A program made the position numbers and the translations under genes. A model generated the notes under the pieces. That model was not told the origin of the DNA and did not search any database. It saw only the letters and a program-made list of their open reading frames with translations. Of a DNA stretch of 64,000 bases, positions 12,118 through 23,575 are shown one piece after another; the first letter of the stretch is position 1; every line of letters begins with the position of its first letter. The stretch covers positions 2,232,001-2,296,000 of the forward strand of contig JAVTLE010000003.1 of NCBI GenBank assembly GCA_033439295.1, read 5' to 3'. The stretch comes from Deuterostichococcus epilithicus. Lineage: Eukaryota > Chlorophyta > Trebouxiophyceae > Prasiolales > Stichococcaceae.

Positions 12118-15100
12118 ATGCTGACACGTTCCGCGGGCGCAGCAGCAGCTACACCGCGCGCGCGCAGCCCTATGCATGCTTGCTTCGAGAGCCTGCCGCA
12201 GGACCTGCTAGGGTTCATACTCGAGCTGGTCCTGAGGTGAAGGCGCACAAATACCTGCATGAATCTACCTGCAGCGCCTCTGCACTTTCACACCTGCATC
12301 GACTAAGCCAATGCGTCACGCACACAGTATAACATCTGATGAAATCAGGGCACTCTCCATCTGCAGGGAGGCGCACTCCGATCCGGTGGCGCTGTCTGCC
12401 ATCCGCCTGACCTGCCGCGCCTGGCGCCGCAGCTTTGCACAGGTTTATGATGGGACCCCCGAGCTGCGCGCCCTTCAGAACGCGGAGTCCTGCGCGGCGT
12501 TTGGCGCCTGCTCTGCGCTGACTCTGACTGAGGTCCAGGAACCGCTTCAGGCGGTGCAGCAGGTGATCGATCACATGCCGCTGCGGCGGCTGCACCTGCA
12601 GTTCTCGAGGTGGGTCCTGTGCCGGGAAGCCTGCCGCTGCGGCTGCCGCTCCGGCTGCTCGCATGAAATTTGAGATGCAGGCATGCATGCCACTAGCGAA
12701 CGAGACATGGGCAATCTGCAGCATTGTGAGCTCGCACGCCTTGCTGCTTTGGAAGGTTTGACCCGCCTCCATGGGTGCGCTACACAGGCTGCAGGAGCCG
12801 CAAAATGCGCTGGCCTTCATTCACCTGACGGCGCTGCAGGTGACCCTGAAGATGCGGCCTGCGGCTGCAGTTTGTGAGAGACACCAGCGGATTTTCCAGC
12901 AACCATCAGCTCTTGTAGGGCAGCAGCACGCCTGCACATTCTGCATCCTGACCATGGCTGCAACCTCATGCTACACAGGACCTGAACCTGGGAGCGCCCT
13001 TATACCAACCGCCTCAGCTCGAGGAGGCATACGTAGAGCGGGTGGCACAGCTCACGCGGCTCACCTCGCTGGCACTCTGCAGCATCCGGCTTGCGGCCCC
13101 ATCGGCGCTGGGGCGGCTGGATGCACTCAACGGCCTGCGCCGCCTGGGTCTGGGCGCCATAACCGTGCTGGATGCAGGTGTGCACTCCTGTGGTCTTCCG
13201 CACTTCCCTACCTGGCCAGCCCGGGATGGGCCGCAGCGTGCGATCAGTGCGATGCCTGGTATACCCTGAGGATCCTCCGCCCAATGCATTACCATGTTGC
13301 AGGTGCTGCTGCACACCCCCAAGCGGTACTGGCAGCTACATCGCTTGTCATGACAGCCGGGCGACCGCTCCTGCCCAAGCAGTCTGCTGGGTGTTCGTGG
13401 CGACGTCATTTGAGGGGTGCATGTCGAGAGACTGAACATTCCAACGCAGATTTGCGTCACATCGGGCGTGCGTGTGTACAGCGCTGGCCGATCTGCAGCT
13501 CACGGACTGCCGACAGCTGGCCGGCGACGGCGTTGCCGGCCTCGCAGCGCTGACGAGACTGCGGCTGAAAGACAGTCCTGATATCGATCCGGCAGCCTTT
13601 GCGCCGGCGCTGGCGGGCCTGTCAAGGCTCAAGATCCTGGCGCTCGACTCCTCATACCTTTCGGCGCAAGGTGGGGTGATCTTGTGTCTTCATCGGAGTT
13701 GACAACTAGTCTCGTCTTGGTGCTGGCTCCAAGCAGTCGTGAAGCATAAGCGCCTTGACTAGTCGTGGTTTAAGGTTCCTGTGTTGGCCGGAGGAAAGTT
13801 GATTCACGTTGCTTGACCTGAGCAGCAGGTGCTTCTGCGGTGCGCGCCTTGAGGAGTCTGGAAGACATCACTGTGATTGGGGAAGCCGGCGCAGCCTGGA
13901 TGTCTGGATTCGCAGGCCACAAGCATGTGACGGCTTTGATGCTCGAGGGCTTTGGAAAGGTGCATATCTCCACAGTGCGGCGTCTGACACGACATTCTTT
14001 CCAGCCTATGCGTGTGGCATTGAACAATGTTGCGATGCCATCAGCATATGATGCCACGTGCCTATGCTGTCTGTCTGGCAAGATGTGCCGACTACCTCGG
14101 TTGCGTACCTTTTCATGCACTAGCGGCGCCGCGTGCAGTGGGAAGGCTGTGAGCCGTTGCTGCCCAACCTGAGGATGCGGGCTGCCGTTCTCAACTCTGT
14201 GTTTCGGGCATCTTACTCATGTGTGCTGCAGATGTACGACTTGCAACCGATGACAAGAGGGTGGTCGCCATGCCTGAGGGAGCTGCACCTGCCCGAAACC
14301 ATGCAAATGACGGAAAATGTCGTCTGGGACATTTGCCATCGCTTTGGAGCTTCACTCACGTGCTTGGACATCCAGTCGGCTTATGAGGTCACGACTCGCA
14401 GGTGTGCGCCTGCTTCATGGGCACATTGTTTGGGCATGTCTTGCAGTGGAGAGCCCCGGCTCGAACATGCCTACATCTGTGGGGTCGCCCAATTCCGACT
14501 CGTTTTGGATGATGCTTTGATGGAGACATGGCTAGTCCAAAAAAAATGTTGTAGCAACCGGCATGCCGGCATGCATGCTCGTACAGCCTATGATTCCAGT
14601 GCCCAGCGGCGCAGACGGAATCCCCCCAATACAAAGGGGTGTCACATGCCTTTGCACGTTCGTAGGACCTGCGAGGAGTTGCGGCGCCACTTGACGGGGC
14701 TGCGGCATCTCTACATGTCAGTGGACGATCTGGGAGTGGTCGACTCTTCTGACGCCTGCGTCGGCTGCCTTGCCTCGCTGCCGGAGCTGCAGGAGTGGCG
14801 CCTCCAGTACAGCCGCACCTGCAATCTGCAGCGGGTGGTGGCCGCAACAAAACTGACTAGACTGGCACTGACCGACTTCGACACGGAAGACAATGCGAAC
14901 GAGGTGGCAAGTGCATGAACTTCATGCTGTCGACTTTGGCCTCATACAATGCGAACGAGGTGGCAAGTGCATGAACTTCATGCTGTCGACTTTGGCCTCA
15001 TACCTGATGCTTGTCCCGTCTAGGTTGTCATGAGATGCTGTACGAGGGCGGCATGGAGCGCCGATGACCGTGAATGATTAGATCGGTGGGGTGATTGCCA

Positions 15101-15668
15101 GCACTGTGACAACCCCTTGACTGGCAGGGCCAGCCTCTCATTCCATGCCTGCACCGATCTGTGCAGAGTCTTGCGGAGGGTCTCGAGGCGCTGCACGTAC
15201 TGCCTCACCTGGCGGTGCTGCACCTGGACCGAGAACAAGCGAGCGGGCTCGAGATGCCGCTGCCGGTCATGCGGGCAATCGGCGGCCTGCACCACCTCAC
15301 AGAGCTCTGCCTGAACGAGTGCAATGTCGACGACGCGGGGTTCACAGAACTCGCACGGCTGTCGAGGCTGGTTGTCCTGGACCTCAGTTCCTGCACTGGC
15401 GCCACACCGAGGTAACGGCACTTCTTCTCGACTCGCATCTCCAATGTCGTCCCCGGGCCTGCCGCTGGGTTGGTTCCCCCGCACTAGACTTCTGGGCACC
15501 CACTGACCAGTGACGGGCTGGCACTGCAGGGGCGTGGATGCTCTGCGCGCAATGCCATTGCTGCGGCAGCTGAAGCTGTATGACCAAAAGCAGCAGAACT
15601 GGCCAGCGGCCCATGACTTCGCCCACCCTTTCATGCGAATTGACGTGCAGCACTTGGCAACCCCCTGA
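12118..15668 (+). CDS. F-box/LRR protein, probable SCF ubiquitin-ligase substrate receptor
   Basis: Ten exons (12118-12236, 12367-12609, 12788-12839, 12979-13177, 13482-13670, 13829-13959, 14232-14401, 14666-14903, 15167-15411, 15530-15668) close in frame at 574 residues. An F-box-like start lies at about residues 24-60 (FESLPQDLLGFILELVL, then a segment ending RLTCRAWRRSF), the segment that binds SKP1. LRRs follow, for example LTRLTSLALCSIRL, LADLQLTDCRQLAGDGV, LRHLYMSVDDLG, LAVLHLDREQ, LTELCLNECNVDDAGF and LSRLVVLDLSSCTG. The target is unknown. A 56-bp tandem duplication straddles the end of exon 8 (separate entry), so two identical donor sites exist; using the second would add an in-frame stop. 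Confidence 0.82.
14890..15003 (+). repeat. 56-bp tandem duplication across an exon-intron boundary
   Basis: The segment starting ACAATGCGAACGAGGTGGCA occurs at 14890 and again 56 bases later, the two copies running to 14947 and 15003 without a visible mismatch. It carries the last 14 bases of exon 8, the donor GAG|GTGGCA and 40 or so bases of intron, so the splice donor is duplicated exactly. Sequence identity suggests the event is recent or is an assembly artefact. Confidence 0.95.
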
Positions 15669-16702
15669 TGCACGGATGAGCAGCAGATGTGCGGCACAAA
15701 ACCGCAGTGCGCAGATGCGGGTCAGCCGATGGACTTGGGCGCCCATTCCACGATACCCCTGCAGTCTCCTCAGGCGGGCTTGAATGGCGGCGTTTGTTGT
15801 CCATTTGGCGGCTCGGCACGTCTCTGCTTCATCGACCTGTGCACGTCTCCGTTGGGTGCATTTTTGATTGCGTTGCATTCAACTGCTGACCACAAAATTT
15901 GCAAGGTGCCGCCGGTCAAATGCCTCGTCCTTTCAAGCACCGACCCCGCTTCAGAGCATATTGCCCGACTGTGCTGTGGCGACACCAGTACAGGCGGTTA
16001 TTCTGGCGGCTATCTCACGCCATTGGGGACGAGCCGGCAACGGCATGCGGTGGTACGGTGGCACGTACGGCAACGCAGTAAAAGCTTTAGATCTGTATGA
16101 CTGGCTTCATCAAGCCACGTTGCTGATGCTAATTGGGTACTTCATTCTGGTCTAGCACGCAGATTTCAGGGTTTATGCGAGGGAAACTCGCTACGAGCTG
16201 GAGCACGATCGATGCACGATTGAACGTCAACAATTCACTTCCTGCAGCGATATGCGCAGGTGCACAGCGGCTATTCGAGCACAACATCGTGTCCGGCGTG
16301 AGCCGAGAGTTTGCAGCACGTGATCCGACAGGTTTCATAACGCATCAGCTGGCGAAAAGTTCACTATTCCGAGAAGCTTTGCACGCATCGTAGAGCTAGC
16401 ATCGCCAGTCTCCGCTAGCCTGCAACTTGTCACGCCACCCCGATCCATGTGGTGCACTTTGACCTCCTGAAGATCAGTGGCACTAGCTCCACTTGGATGC
16501 TCAGTCAAAGAGCCTAACGGCCCTGCGCTCCCTTCCTCTGGGCGTGGAGTTCCCACAGCGTGACGAATGATGGTGCCAGTACCGTGAAGGCCGCCAAGCA
16601 AGAGCAACGCGCAGCAGCTGCACGGTCGGCGTGCGTGGCAGGCAGCGTGCGGCACGCAAGAAGACGCTATTTAAGCTCTCCGCGTCAGGATTCTCGGGCG
16701 CC
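15669..16702. other. Intergenic region between the F-box/LRR gene and COG8
   Basis: Holds the LRR 3' UTR and the COG8 promoter. A sub-region at about 15880-16420 is clearly more AT-rich. An 86-codon open frame at 16133-16393 lacks a convincing start and any recognisable motif, so it is not called as a gene. Confidence 0.55.
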
Positions 16703-19700
16703 ATGGTGGCGGAGCAGAAGCAGCCGGCGCACATCCGGGCGCCAGCGCCATCAGTCACCCGCTCCGGCGAGGTGCAGTTCGGGTGCGCACGTGCACAAGC
16801 CTCTCAAGCATGCTGCGATGGGCTGCATCACAGGCAGATCGGCGCTCGCTACTGCGGCGGATGCTCTGCGTCCTCGTGCCGTCCCATAACACCTGCCACG
16901 GTAGCCTGACAGGCCGCGCCTGACGGCGCGCCCCATCACGGATGACGCGACGAGCTGCAGCCCGCACTGTCCCAGTGCCTCCCGCCAAGCCTGCACCATG
17001 CAGATTCTCCAACCCTCCCCCTCACGGCGGGACGCTGCCGACGCACAGGGCCACGCCGCGAACGCCAGGGAAGGGCACGCCTCTGTCGCCCAGCAGCGGC
17101 CTCGGCGCCGGCGCCGACGGCGCGCAGGACGCCTACTTTGCGGAGCTGCTGGGACACCCCCTGGAGCGACTGGCCAAGGAGCCGGAGCTGCTGGAGGAGG
17201 ACCAGAAGCAGCTGCGCCGGCAGACGCAGGCACTCCTTTGATTACCATGGATCACGTCTGCCATGGGCAGATGCAGCTTGCTGTGGTTTCCTCATCCTGG
17301 CCATGGCCCAGCGCATGACATGCCAGTGGCAAGCGTCTGAGCAAGCTGCACGTGCTGGGGCTGGGGCTGAAGTGCAGCCGGAACGTCCAGTGGGTGACGA
17401 ACTCCTGGCTGCGGTCCGCATCGGACACCGGGACACAAGCGCCGTGCAGCCGCTGCACACATCGGGTATGGGCCGCCTCGTGTGAGGCCTCAATGGGGGA
17501 GCCTCTGTGTCGCATGCAGGACTCGGCGGCGACGCACTACCGAGCTTTTCTGGCGACCGCCGAGTGCGCCGCCGCCGCGCACGATGAGGCGGCGGCGGCG
17601 CTGTCGCGGCTCGACGCCCTGGCGGCTGACCTGCCCGTGCTGGCGGCCGCGGCGGGCGGCTTCAGCAGCTCCGCCTCCGCGCTGCTGGCCAAGAAGGCCC
17701 GCAACAAGCAGCTGCAAGGTGCGGCGGCTCGTGGCTGGCTGTGTCACCTGCTGCGTCTCGGACCTCGATCAAGGCCAGTGCTGTGATGCCGCCCTTGGCA
17801 GCAGCAGCATCGTGTCGGGGGCCGTCTGCCGGCGGGGCCAGCAGCCCGACCACCGCGCGGCAGGCCCACACCATGCGCCTGCTGCAGGGGGGCCAGCAGG
17901 GCTGCCGCTGCTGCTGCGCCGCTGGCGCCGCCGCTGCGCTGGCCCCGCCAGGCCCGGGCCGCTGAGGCAGGCCCGGAGCCTGCACCCTGGTGCCGGAATC
18001 GCCGCCTGCTCTGTCAGCTCGCAACTGATATTGCCAACTCGCCATGTTGAATCTTGGGGTCACACTTGTTGCAGTGTCACCCCGCAGGCGCCCAGGGCCC
18101 GCTTGCCGAGGTGCTGGAGGTGCCGGCGCTCATGGACGCCTGCATCCGCAACGGCCACTTCGATGAGGCGCTGGACCTGCGGGTGCGAAAAAAACCAATC
18201 GCAATTTTCACGCTGTTCACTCAGCCTGCCGACTGTCGGCGACCCGACACCCGTGTCGAAAGCAGAGCTCGTGAACACCCGCGGCCGCGAGGGCCGCTTC
18301 GACAGGGCGCTTGACCTGCGGATGCGCTCTCAGTGTACCTGTCAATGATGCCGAAGCACACCTCATGGACACCCGCATCCGCACCGTCCATCTGAACACA
18401 AGGCGCTGGTCCTGCGGGCGTGCTCAGTGGCACTGTGTAGCCTCTCCAGCGGTGGGTGTGTCAAAGCAGGCTGGGTGAGCTTCACAACCCTGTCAGACCC
18501 TGTCAAACACGCTGTGTCACTAGGGGCCGAAACAAGGAGCCGTGCCCGCTTCCAGGCAGGCGACCGCAGCAGCGCCTGACCAGGCCCGAGCATAAACCCT
18601 AAGCCCTACCGCCCCCAGGCGTTCGTCAACTCCATGGCGCACGCCTGACCAGGCCTGAGCATACACTCAAAACCCTAAGCCGTGCCACCCAGGCGTTCGT
18701 GAACACCATGGCGTACGCGCACGGCGACGTCCCCGTCGTGGCGGCGCTGCGGGCGGAGGCGGACGCCGCCGCGGCGCACATGCTGGCCGCGCTGCTGGCG
18801 CGGCTGCGCGGCCCGGTGCAGCTGCCCGAGTGCCTGCGCGTGATCGGCTACCTGCGCCGCTTGGCCGCCTTTGACGAGCAGGTGCGCTCAGCTGCAGTAC
18901 ATCAAAGGGCGTTTCCGGTTCTTGCCAGAAACTCTGCGCCCAGTTGTTTTGCCCCGCAACTCCCGAGGCTTCTGGAGGGGTTGTCCAAAGTGGTGGACGA
19001 CCCAAGCATGGCGCCAGCGGGGCGCGGCGTTGAGCGCGGCGCGTGGCTGCTGTTGACCGGTCAGGCCAGGGCCACGCAGCAGCCCTGTGGAGCTTGTCCG
19101 ATGGTCTCGCAGCCTGGCGGTACGAGGCGAGCCGGACGCACAGCCACTAGCATCCTATGGATGTCGACCCTGCAGGGAATGACCTGCGCCGGCGTGTCGG
19201 CGGCCTGGCATGCTGCGACACTGCTGCCGCCTTCCTCCGACTGCACGCTGCCTCTGCTGGGGAAAACGACCGCCCTCCCCAGCCACCATGCATGCCTCCA
19301 CAGCATGGGCGCCAGGCCACAGCGGGCTCGTCCTGGATGCACCCCCCCGACCGACACTTCCCTCCCGGCCCTGTGATCTTCACTGCCGAACCGTATTTTT
19401 ACACAGGTTTCAATCACGGTTCAAACATGGATCAACTAATTGTCTCATTCCGTCATCTGCACAGGAGCTGCGTGCGCAGTTCCTGGCCTGCCGCGAGGTC
19501 TGGCTGGCGGGCCTGGTGGCCGACCTCGAGGGCGGGCCGCCTTACGAGACGCTGCGGCGACTGACGGACGTGCACCGGCTGCACCTCTTCGACGCCGTGA
19601 TGCAGTTCCGGGCGGTGTTTGCCGACGAGGCGGCCCAGGTGGGCAGTTTCTAAATTTGCATTACAATGAGCGGTCTTGTCATCAGCGTTGTTGTTGTGGT

Positions 19701-22700
19701 CATGGCATACATCGCATTTGGAGAGGGTGGGGAGGGAGGTTTATTCTATGTTCAACATTCATCATTTAATCTGTTTGGAAAAGCATGCCCTCGTTCCTTC
19801 AGCTGCCTGCGATGCCCAGCTCACCAGCTGCACCGAAGGACCCGTGCCCGCCGGCGCTTGACAATGATCGGAGGCCAGCTGGTGCATGCCCCTGCTCGAT
19901 GCCTTCAGCCTGTGCGTCGCACCTCGCCGATGGGGACTGCTCACCGCCTCCTCTGGTGCACTTTGTTTGCCACAGCAACGGGGCCTGGAGCGCGCAAGGT
20001 GGTCTCCTTTGGCGTGCGCCGCTCACACGAGCTGCGCACCACCGGCAACCTCGACCCCGCACGAGTTGAGCCTTCCCAGCCGGCAAGAGAGCTCTCTCGT
20101 GCTCACCCTGTCCCACACGGCTCGCAGGACGCGGCCCCAGCGGCGGGCGGCGGCGCGGCGGGCGGCGATGGCGGGCTGCTGTACGCATGGGCGGAGCGGC
20201 GCGTGACGCTGTATCTGGAAGCGCTGCGCAGCCTGCTGCCTCAGGCGCGTGCTTCGAGGCTCGCATATGCCGACGAATTGAATGCCGGGGTCCGGACAGG
20301 CGGCATGTGACACTGTGCATGCAAGCTCTGCGCAGGCTGCTGCCCCTTGTGTCTGCGACAGCCGGGACGTGCTGATGAGCACCTGTCCCAACTCTGTTCT
20401 CAAGTTTCGTCTCCTGATTGAGCATCACAACCAGGGTCCTGTGCTGCCACGGTGTGGCACACATGCCTTGGATGTTGATTGCGCTATGATCGGTGGAAGA
20501 AGTGGCTGCGGCCTGATGTTCGGCTGTTTGCCATCCGGCTGCTCCCTCTGAAACCAGCCGCCGTGCGGGCATCGTGAACCGGCGCTGCAGCGTAGACCAC
20601 ACCTCTCGCCTGACGTTCCAAGCGTGGCATTCGCAGTGTTCTCCCCTGTGTCAGGTGGGCGACGGCGGCGGTCTCTGTAAACGCAAGACTGCCAGGGGCG
20701 CACGACGTCAATCATCATGTGTACTGAACTCTTGAAATCCTTGCACGCTAGATGGGCGCTGGAAGCGTTCTCGGGGGTCCGAGTGCTGGAGCACTGCATG
20801 CATGCTGCAGGGGGGCGGCGCCTGGAGGAGCCAGACACGCGCGTCCGAAGACATCTTCATGTTGTGTCCAGCAGGCCTCGCTTTTGCGAAAGCCGCAAAG
20901 CTCGCCCCACGAGACGGACTCCTCTTGGATACCATTCAACCCTGATTCCAGAAGTGTATCTCTGAGATGCAGGTGGGCGACGGCGGCGCCCTCGGCTCCG
21001 CGCTGGAGCACTGCATGTACGCCGGCAGCGCTTTGGGCCGGGTGGGCCTGGACTTCCGCGCCGCCCTGCCGCCGCTGTTCGAGGCCCGCATCCTGGCGCT
21101 GTTCACCCAGGTGCGCGGGTTGACCCTAAACCCTTGAAACTCACTTTTGATATACTACCACTAAGATTGAAGTCAGGCAGCGGCTGCCCGCTGCGACACG
21201 CGAGGTCAGATGCGAAGGTGCCTTCAGGAGGATGGGCGGGCTGGGGTTGCACGCCCGCCCGCCTGCCTGATGGGCTAATGGCAGTTGCCGGCCGCTGCAT
21301 GGCTGCTGCTGTGCTACCCGCCGCAAAGCCCCAAAGGAACCAGCCCGGCACATGCATCGACCCCGGGCTGCAGCGGCGCTCACGGCCGCTATCGGCATGG
21401 ATCTCATTCGCTGACAGGCCTCACGCTCTGCCCGCAGACGGTGGCAACAGCGGTGGAGACGTTTGCCGCGACGCTGGAGACACACCGCTGGCTGCCCGCC
21501 TCGTCGGCTGCGCGTGCCCGCCGCCCTCCCGCTCAGGTGCTTCCGACTTCTGATACCCACGTTTCACGTTCTCTCACATGGTGAACGGGTGAATGGTCCC
21601 ACCGGACCACCAGGCGGCATGCCCCTCCCTTCCTGCTGGGCAAGTGCGGCATGTGTGAGGCCCCGCCTCTGAAGAGGCCCCGCCGCTGGCAGCGCCTGGC
21701 AGCGTCGCTCAAAGTCCATGTCACGCGACAGCAAAAGAGCTTCCTGCCGCCGCGTCGCCCGCAGGCGATTGTTCAGAGTTCAGGGTTCAGACCCTAAATC
21801 CTGACAGTCCTGCCTCAGGAGGGTGACAAGGACACGGGGCCGCCCTACACGCTGATGGAGGCGCCCCCGCTGGCGGTGTTCGCCAACGGCCTGGCGGCGG
21901 CGCTGAACGAGCTGCGCCACTGCCCGCCGCTGATGCTGCAGGCGCCCGTGACCGCCGTCGTGCAGGCGCGGCAAAACCCGCGTTCGTGAAAACTTCCATT
22001 CATCTCACAACCTGGCCTTGCACGCGTCAAGTCCAGCCCTCGACCGGATCGACTGCCCCTTGTCGCAGCCCCTTGGCAGCCCCCGCACGACCACCACGAG
22101 CACATCAGGTGGCCATGGGATGCTTGATCCTCCCCAGCAACTGCGACTGTTGTGGAGCGCCTCGTTGGCTCGTCAACCTGGATCGGCACAGGGACATGAG
22201 CAGTCTGTGAGCGGCAGCGCTGACGGGGCGCCAGCATCCCGCCCCGCGCCATGTCGCGCACAACACGCACCCGGCTGCGCCTGCTGCCCGCTGCCAGGCG
22301 CGGTTGGGGACTTGTGCTGACGCCGCAAGTGCTGCTCCTGTGCAACGCAGGATGCGCTGCAGGGGCTCATGGCGGCCATGGCACAGTACGGCGAGACGCG
22401 CAGCCTGGGAGCCGGCGAGAAGCCGCTGTTTGCCGCCGCCGCGCAGTCAGCCGTCAAGGTGCGCCTCTGATGCGCATCCAGGGCTTCCTGCAGCGGCTCT
22501 CGAGCTCTCGTAGTTTAAAGTTATAAGGAGGCTCACCAGCTGCGCCTCACACCTCATGCGGGGCCCCCCATGCAGGTCCTGGCGCCGTACGCGGCCGCCT
22601 GCCTGCAGAAGCTGTACCCCGGCCCCGGCGCCGGGCTGCAGCTGAGTGCCGCCTGCGCCCCGCTGGCCGAGCNNCTCGCGGCGCGGCAGCCGCCGCCGCC

Positions 22701-23151
22701 GCCAAAGCCGGCGGCAGCGCCCCCGGTGCCGACGCGGCAGCCTTCAGCAGGCAAGTGCCGCATATGCCTGTGCCTGTGCATGCGCATGCGCATGTACATG
22801 TGCGTGTGCGTGTGCATGTGCATGTGCGTGTTCGTGTGCTTCTCCAGTCGCCAGTTGCTGCCTGCTCATGAGAAAATTGCTTCTGGTGCGGCTCTGTCTT
22901 GAGCTGCGTCTGGAATTGCCATTGGCTCTCACAACCCCCTGGACGCCCCTTCGCCCTTCGTACAGATGCTTCAGGTCCATTTCCTCATACCTATTCTCCA
23001 TGCTACATGTTACGCAGGCTCGACACCCGCCCCCAGGCAGCGCCCGCCGCCGCAACAAGCTGCCGGCTCAGCAGTGCCAGATGCCACAGCGCCCAAGGCG
23101 CCGGCCACGGACGCGGGGGCAGCGCCGCAAACGCCCGCAATGGCGCAGTGA
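16703..23151 (+). CDS. COG8: Conserved oligomeric Golgi complex subunit 8
   Basis: COG8 (Dor1 family) belongs to lobe B of the COG complex, which tethers retrograde vesicles at the Golgi. Thirteen exons (16703-16771, 17128-17229, 17520-17718, 18088-18182, 18693-18881, 19465-19638, 20128-20244, 20973-21110, 21438-21536, 21819-21965, 22351-22458, 22576-22750, 23018-23151) close in frame at 581 residues, close to plant and animal COG8 length. Family blocks in order: YFAELLGHPLERLAKEPELL, THYRAFLATAE, LEVPALMDACIRNGHFDEAL, LPECLRVIGYLRRLAAF, CREVWLAGLVADL, HRLHLFDAVMQFRAVFADEA, LEHCMYAGSALGRVGLDFRA, LMEAPPLAVFANGLAAALNE. The C terminus is Pro/Ala-rich and low complexity. Four introns (after exons 2, 7, 10 and 12) need GC donors. 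Two unresolved bases at 22673-22674 fall inside exon 12 without breaking frame. Several introns hold decayed copies of neighbouring exon edges. Confidence 0.92.
18129..18422 (+). repeat. Two decayed copies of the end of COG8 exon 4 inside the next intron
   Basis: The exon 4 end at about 18129-18187 (starting CTCATGGACGCCTGCATCCG, ending CTGGACCTGCGGGTGCG) recurs imperfectly at about 18268-18326 (CTCGTGAACACCCGCGGCCG ... CTTGACCTGCGGATGCG) and again at about 18362-18422 (CTCATGGACACCCGCATCCG ...). Each copy covers the coding end and the donor position. Mismatches are spread along the copies and the second copy has a disrupted frame. Confidence 0.85.
18572..18712 (+). repeat. Tandem duplication of the acceptor and start of COG8 exon 5
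   Basis: Two adjacent units of about 70 bp, 18572-18640 and 18641-18712, both read CGCCTGACCAGGCC(C/T)GAGCAT, then a CCCTAAGCC-type motif, then CCAGGCGTTCGT(C/G)AAC and CCATGGCG. The second unit holds the used acceptor and exon 5 start; the first has a full acceptor too but runs into a stop (TGA) after the ACGCC. Confidence 0.88.
20648..21030 (+). repeat. Decayed upstream copies of the start of COG8 exon 8
   Basis: Exon 8 begins CAG|GTGGGCGACGGCGGCG at 20973 and continues through GCTGGAGCACTGCATG. A partial copy of its acceptor and first bases lies at 20648-20676 (TCAGGTGGGCGACGGCGGCG), and a second, more diverged copy reaching the GCTGGAGCACTGCATGCATG segment lies at about 20750-20815. Both are in the intron just upstream. 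Confidence 0.82.
22673..22674. other. Two unresolved bases (NN) in COG8 exon 12
   Basis: Two N characters lie inside an otherwise intact coding exon. The flanking reading frame stays open on both sides if exactly two bases are missing, giving one unknown residue. Confidence 0.95.
22766..22845 (+). repeat. TG/CG alternating purine-pyrimidine tract in COG8 intron
   Basis: About 80 bp of alternating TGTGCG and TGTGCA/TGCGCA hexamers directly after the GC donor of exon 12. Alternating purine-pyrimidine sequence of this kind can adopt Z-form DNA. It is intronic by the exon model. Confidence 0.8.
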
Positions 23152-23575
23152 ATTGCGCAACGAGCAGCTGGGATAGCCTGAGCGGCTTGTTAGGCCATCA
23201 GTCTATCGATTGGACGGATTGAACAGCGCTCTGTCTGTTGCAGCAGGTGCACTGCATACTGCATAGCAGAATGCAGCAGGCACTGGGGATCTATAGTCTG
23301 TGCCTGCTCTGGCTGACAGGTTCATGTAGATGTTTGTCAATGCAGCATCTGAACGCTGGCAAATATCCCGATTTCTGTTGGAACAACGAATTGGTCTTAA
23401 CGTCATCTGAATACAGTAAACTGAGAAGAAGCGGAGTGCCTCGAGATGCACGTGACTGCCAAGCAACCTGAGCAACCCAATAGCGTTGCCTCGCAGGCAC
23501 TGAAGTGCACAAGCTACTCGCTTCGCGTAAAACGCTCATCGTCATCAGCGCTATGGCGCCTCCATTACCAGGGCG
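23152..23575. other. Short region between convergent COG8 (+) and allantoinase (-)
   Basis: 424 bp between the two stop codons. It should carry both 3' UTRs and polyadenylation sites. No coding feature is visible. Confidence 0.6.

Noticed and set aside
16133-16393. 86-codon plus-strand open frame in an AT-richer region
   Set aside because: No convincing start codon, splice context or family similarity.
18268-18422. Extra COG8 exons (multiple copies of the LMDACIRNGHFDEALDLR segment)
   Set aside because: The copies are diverged, the second breaks frame, and the protein aligns to COG8 without them; they are treated as decayed duplicates.
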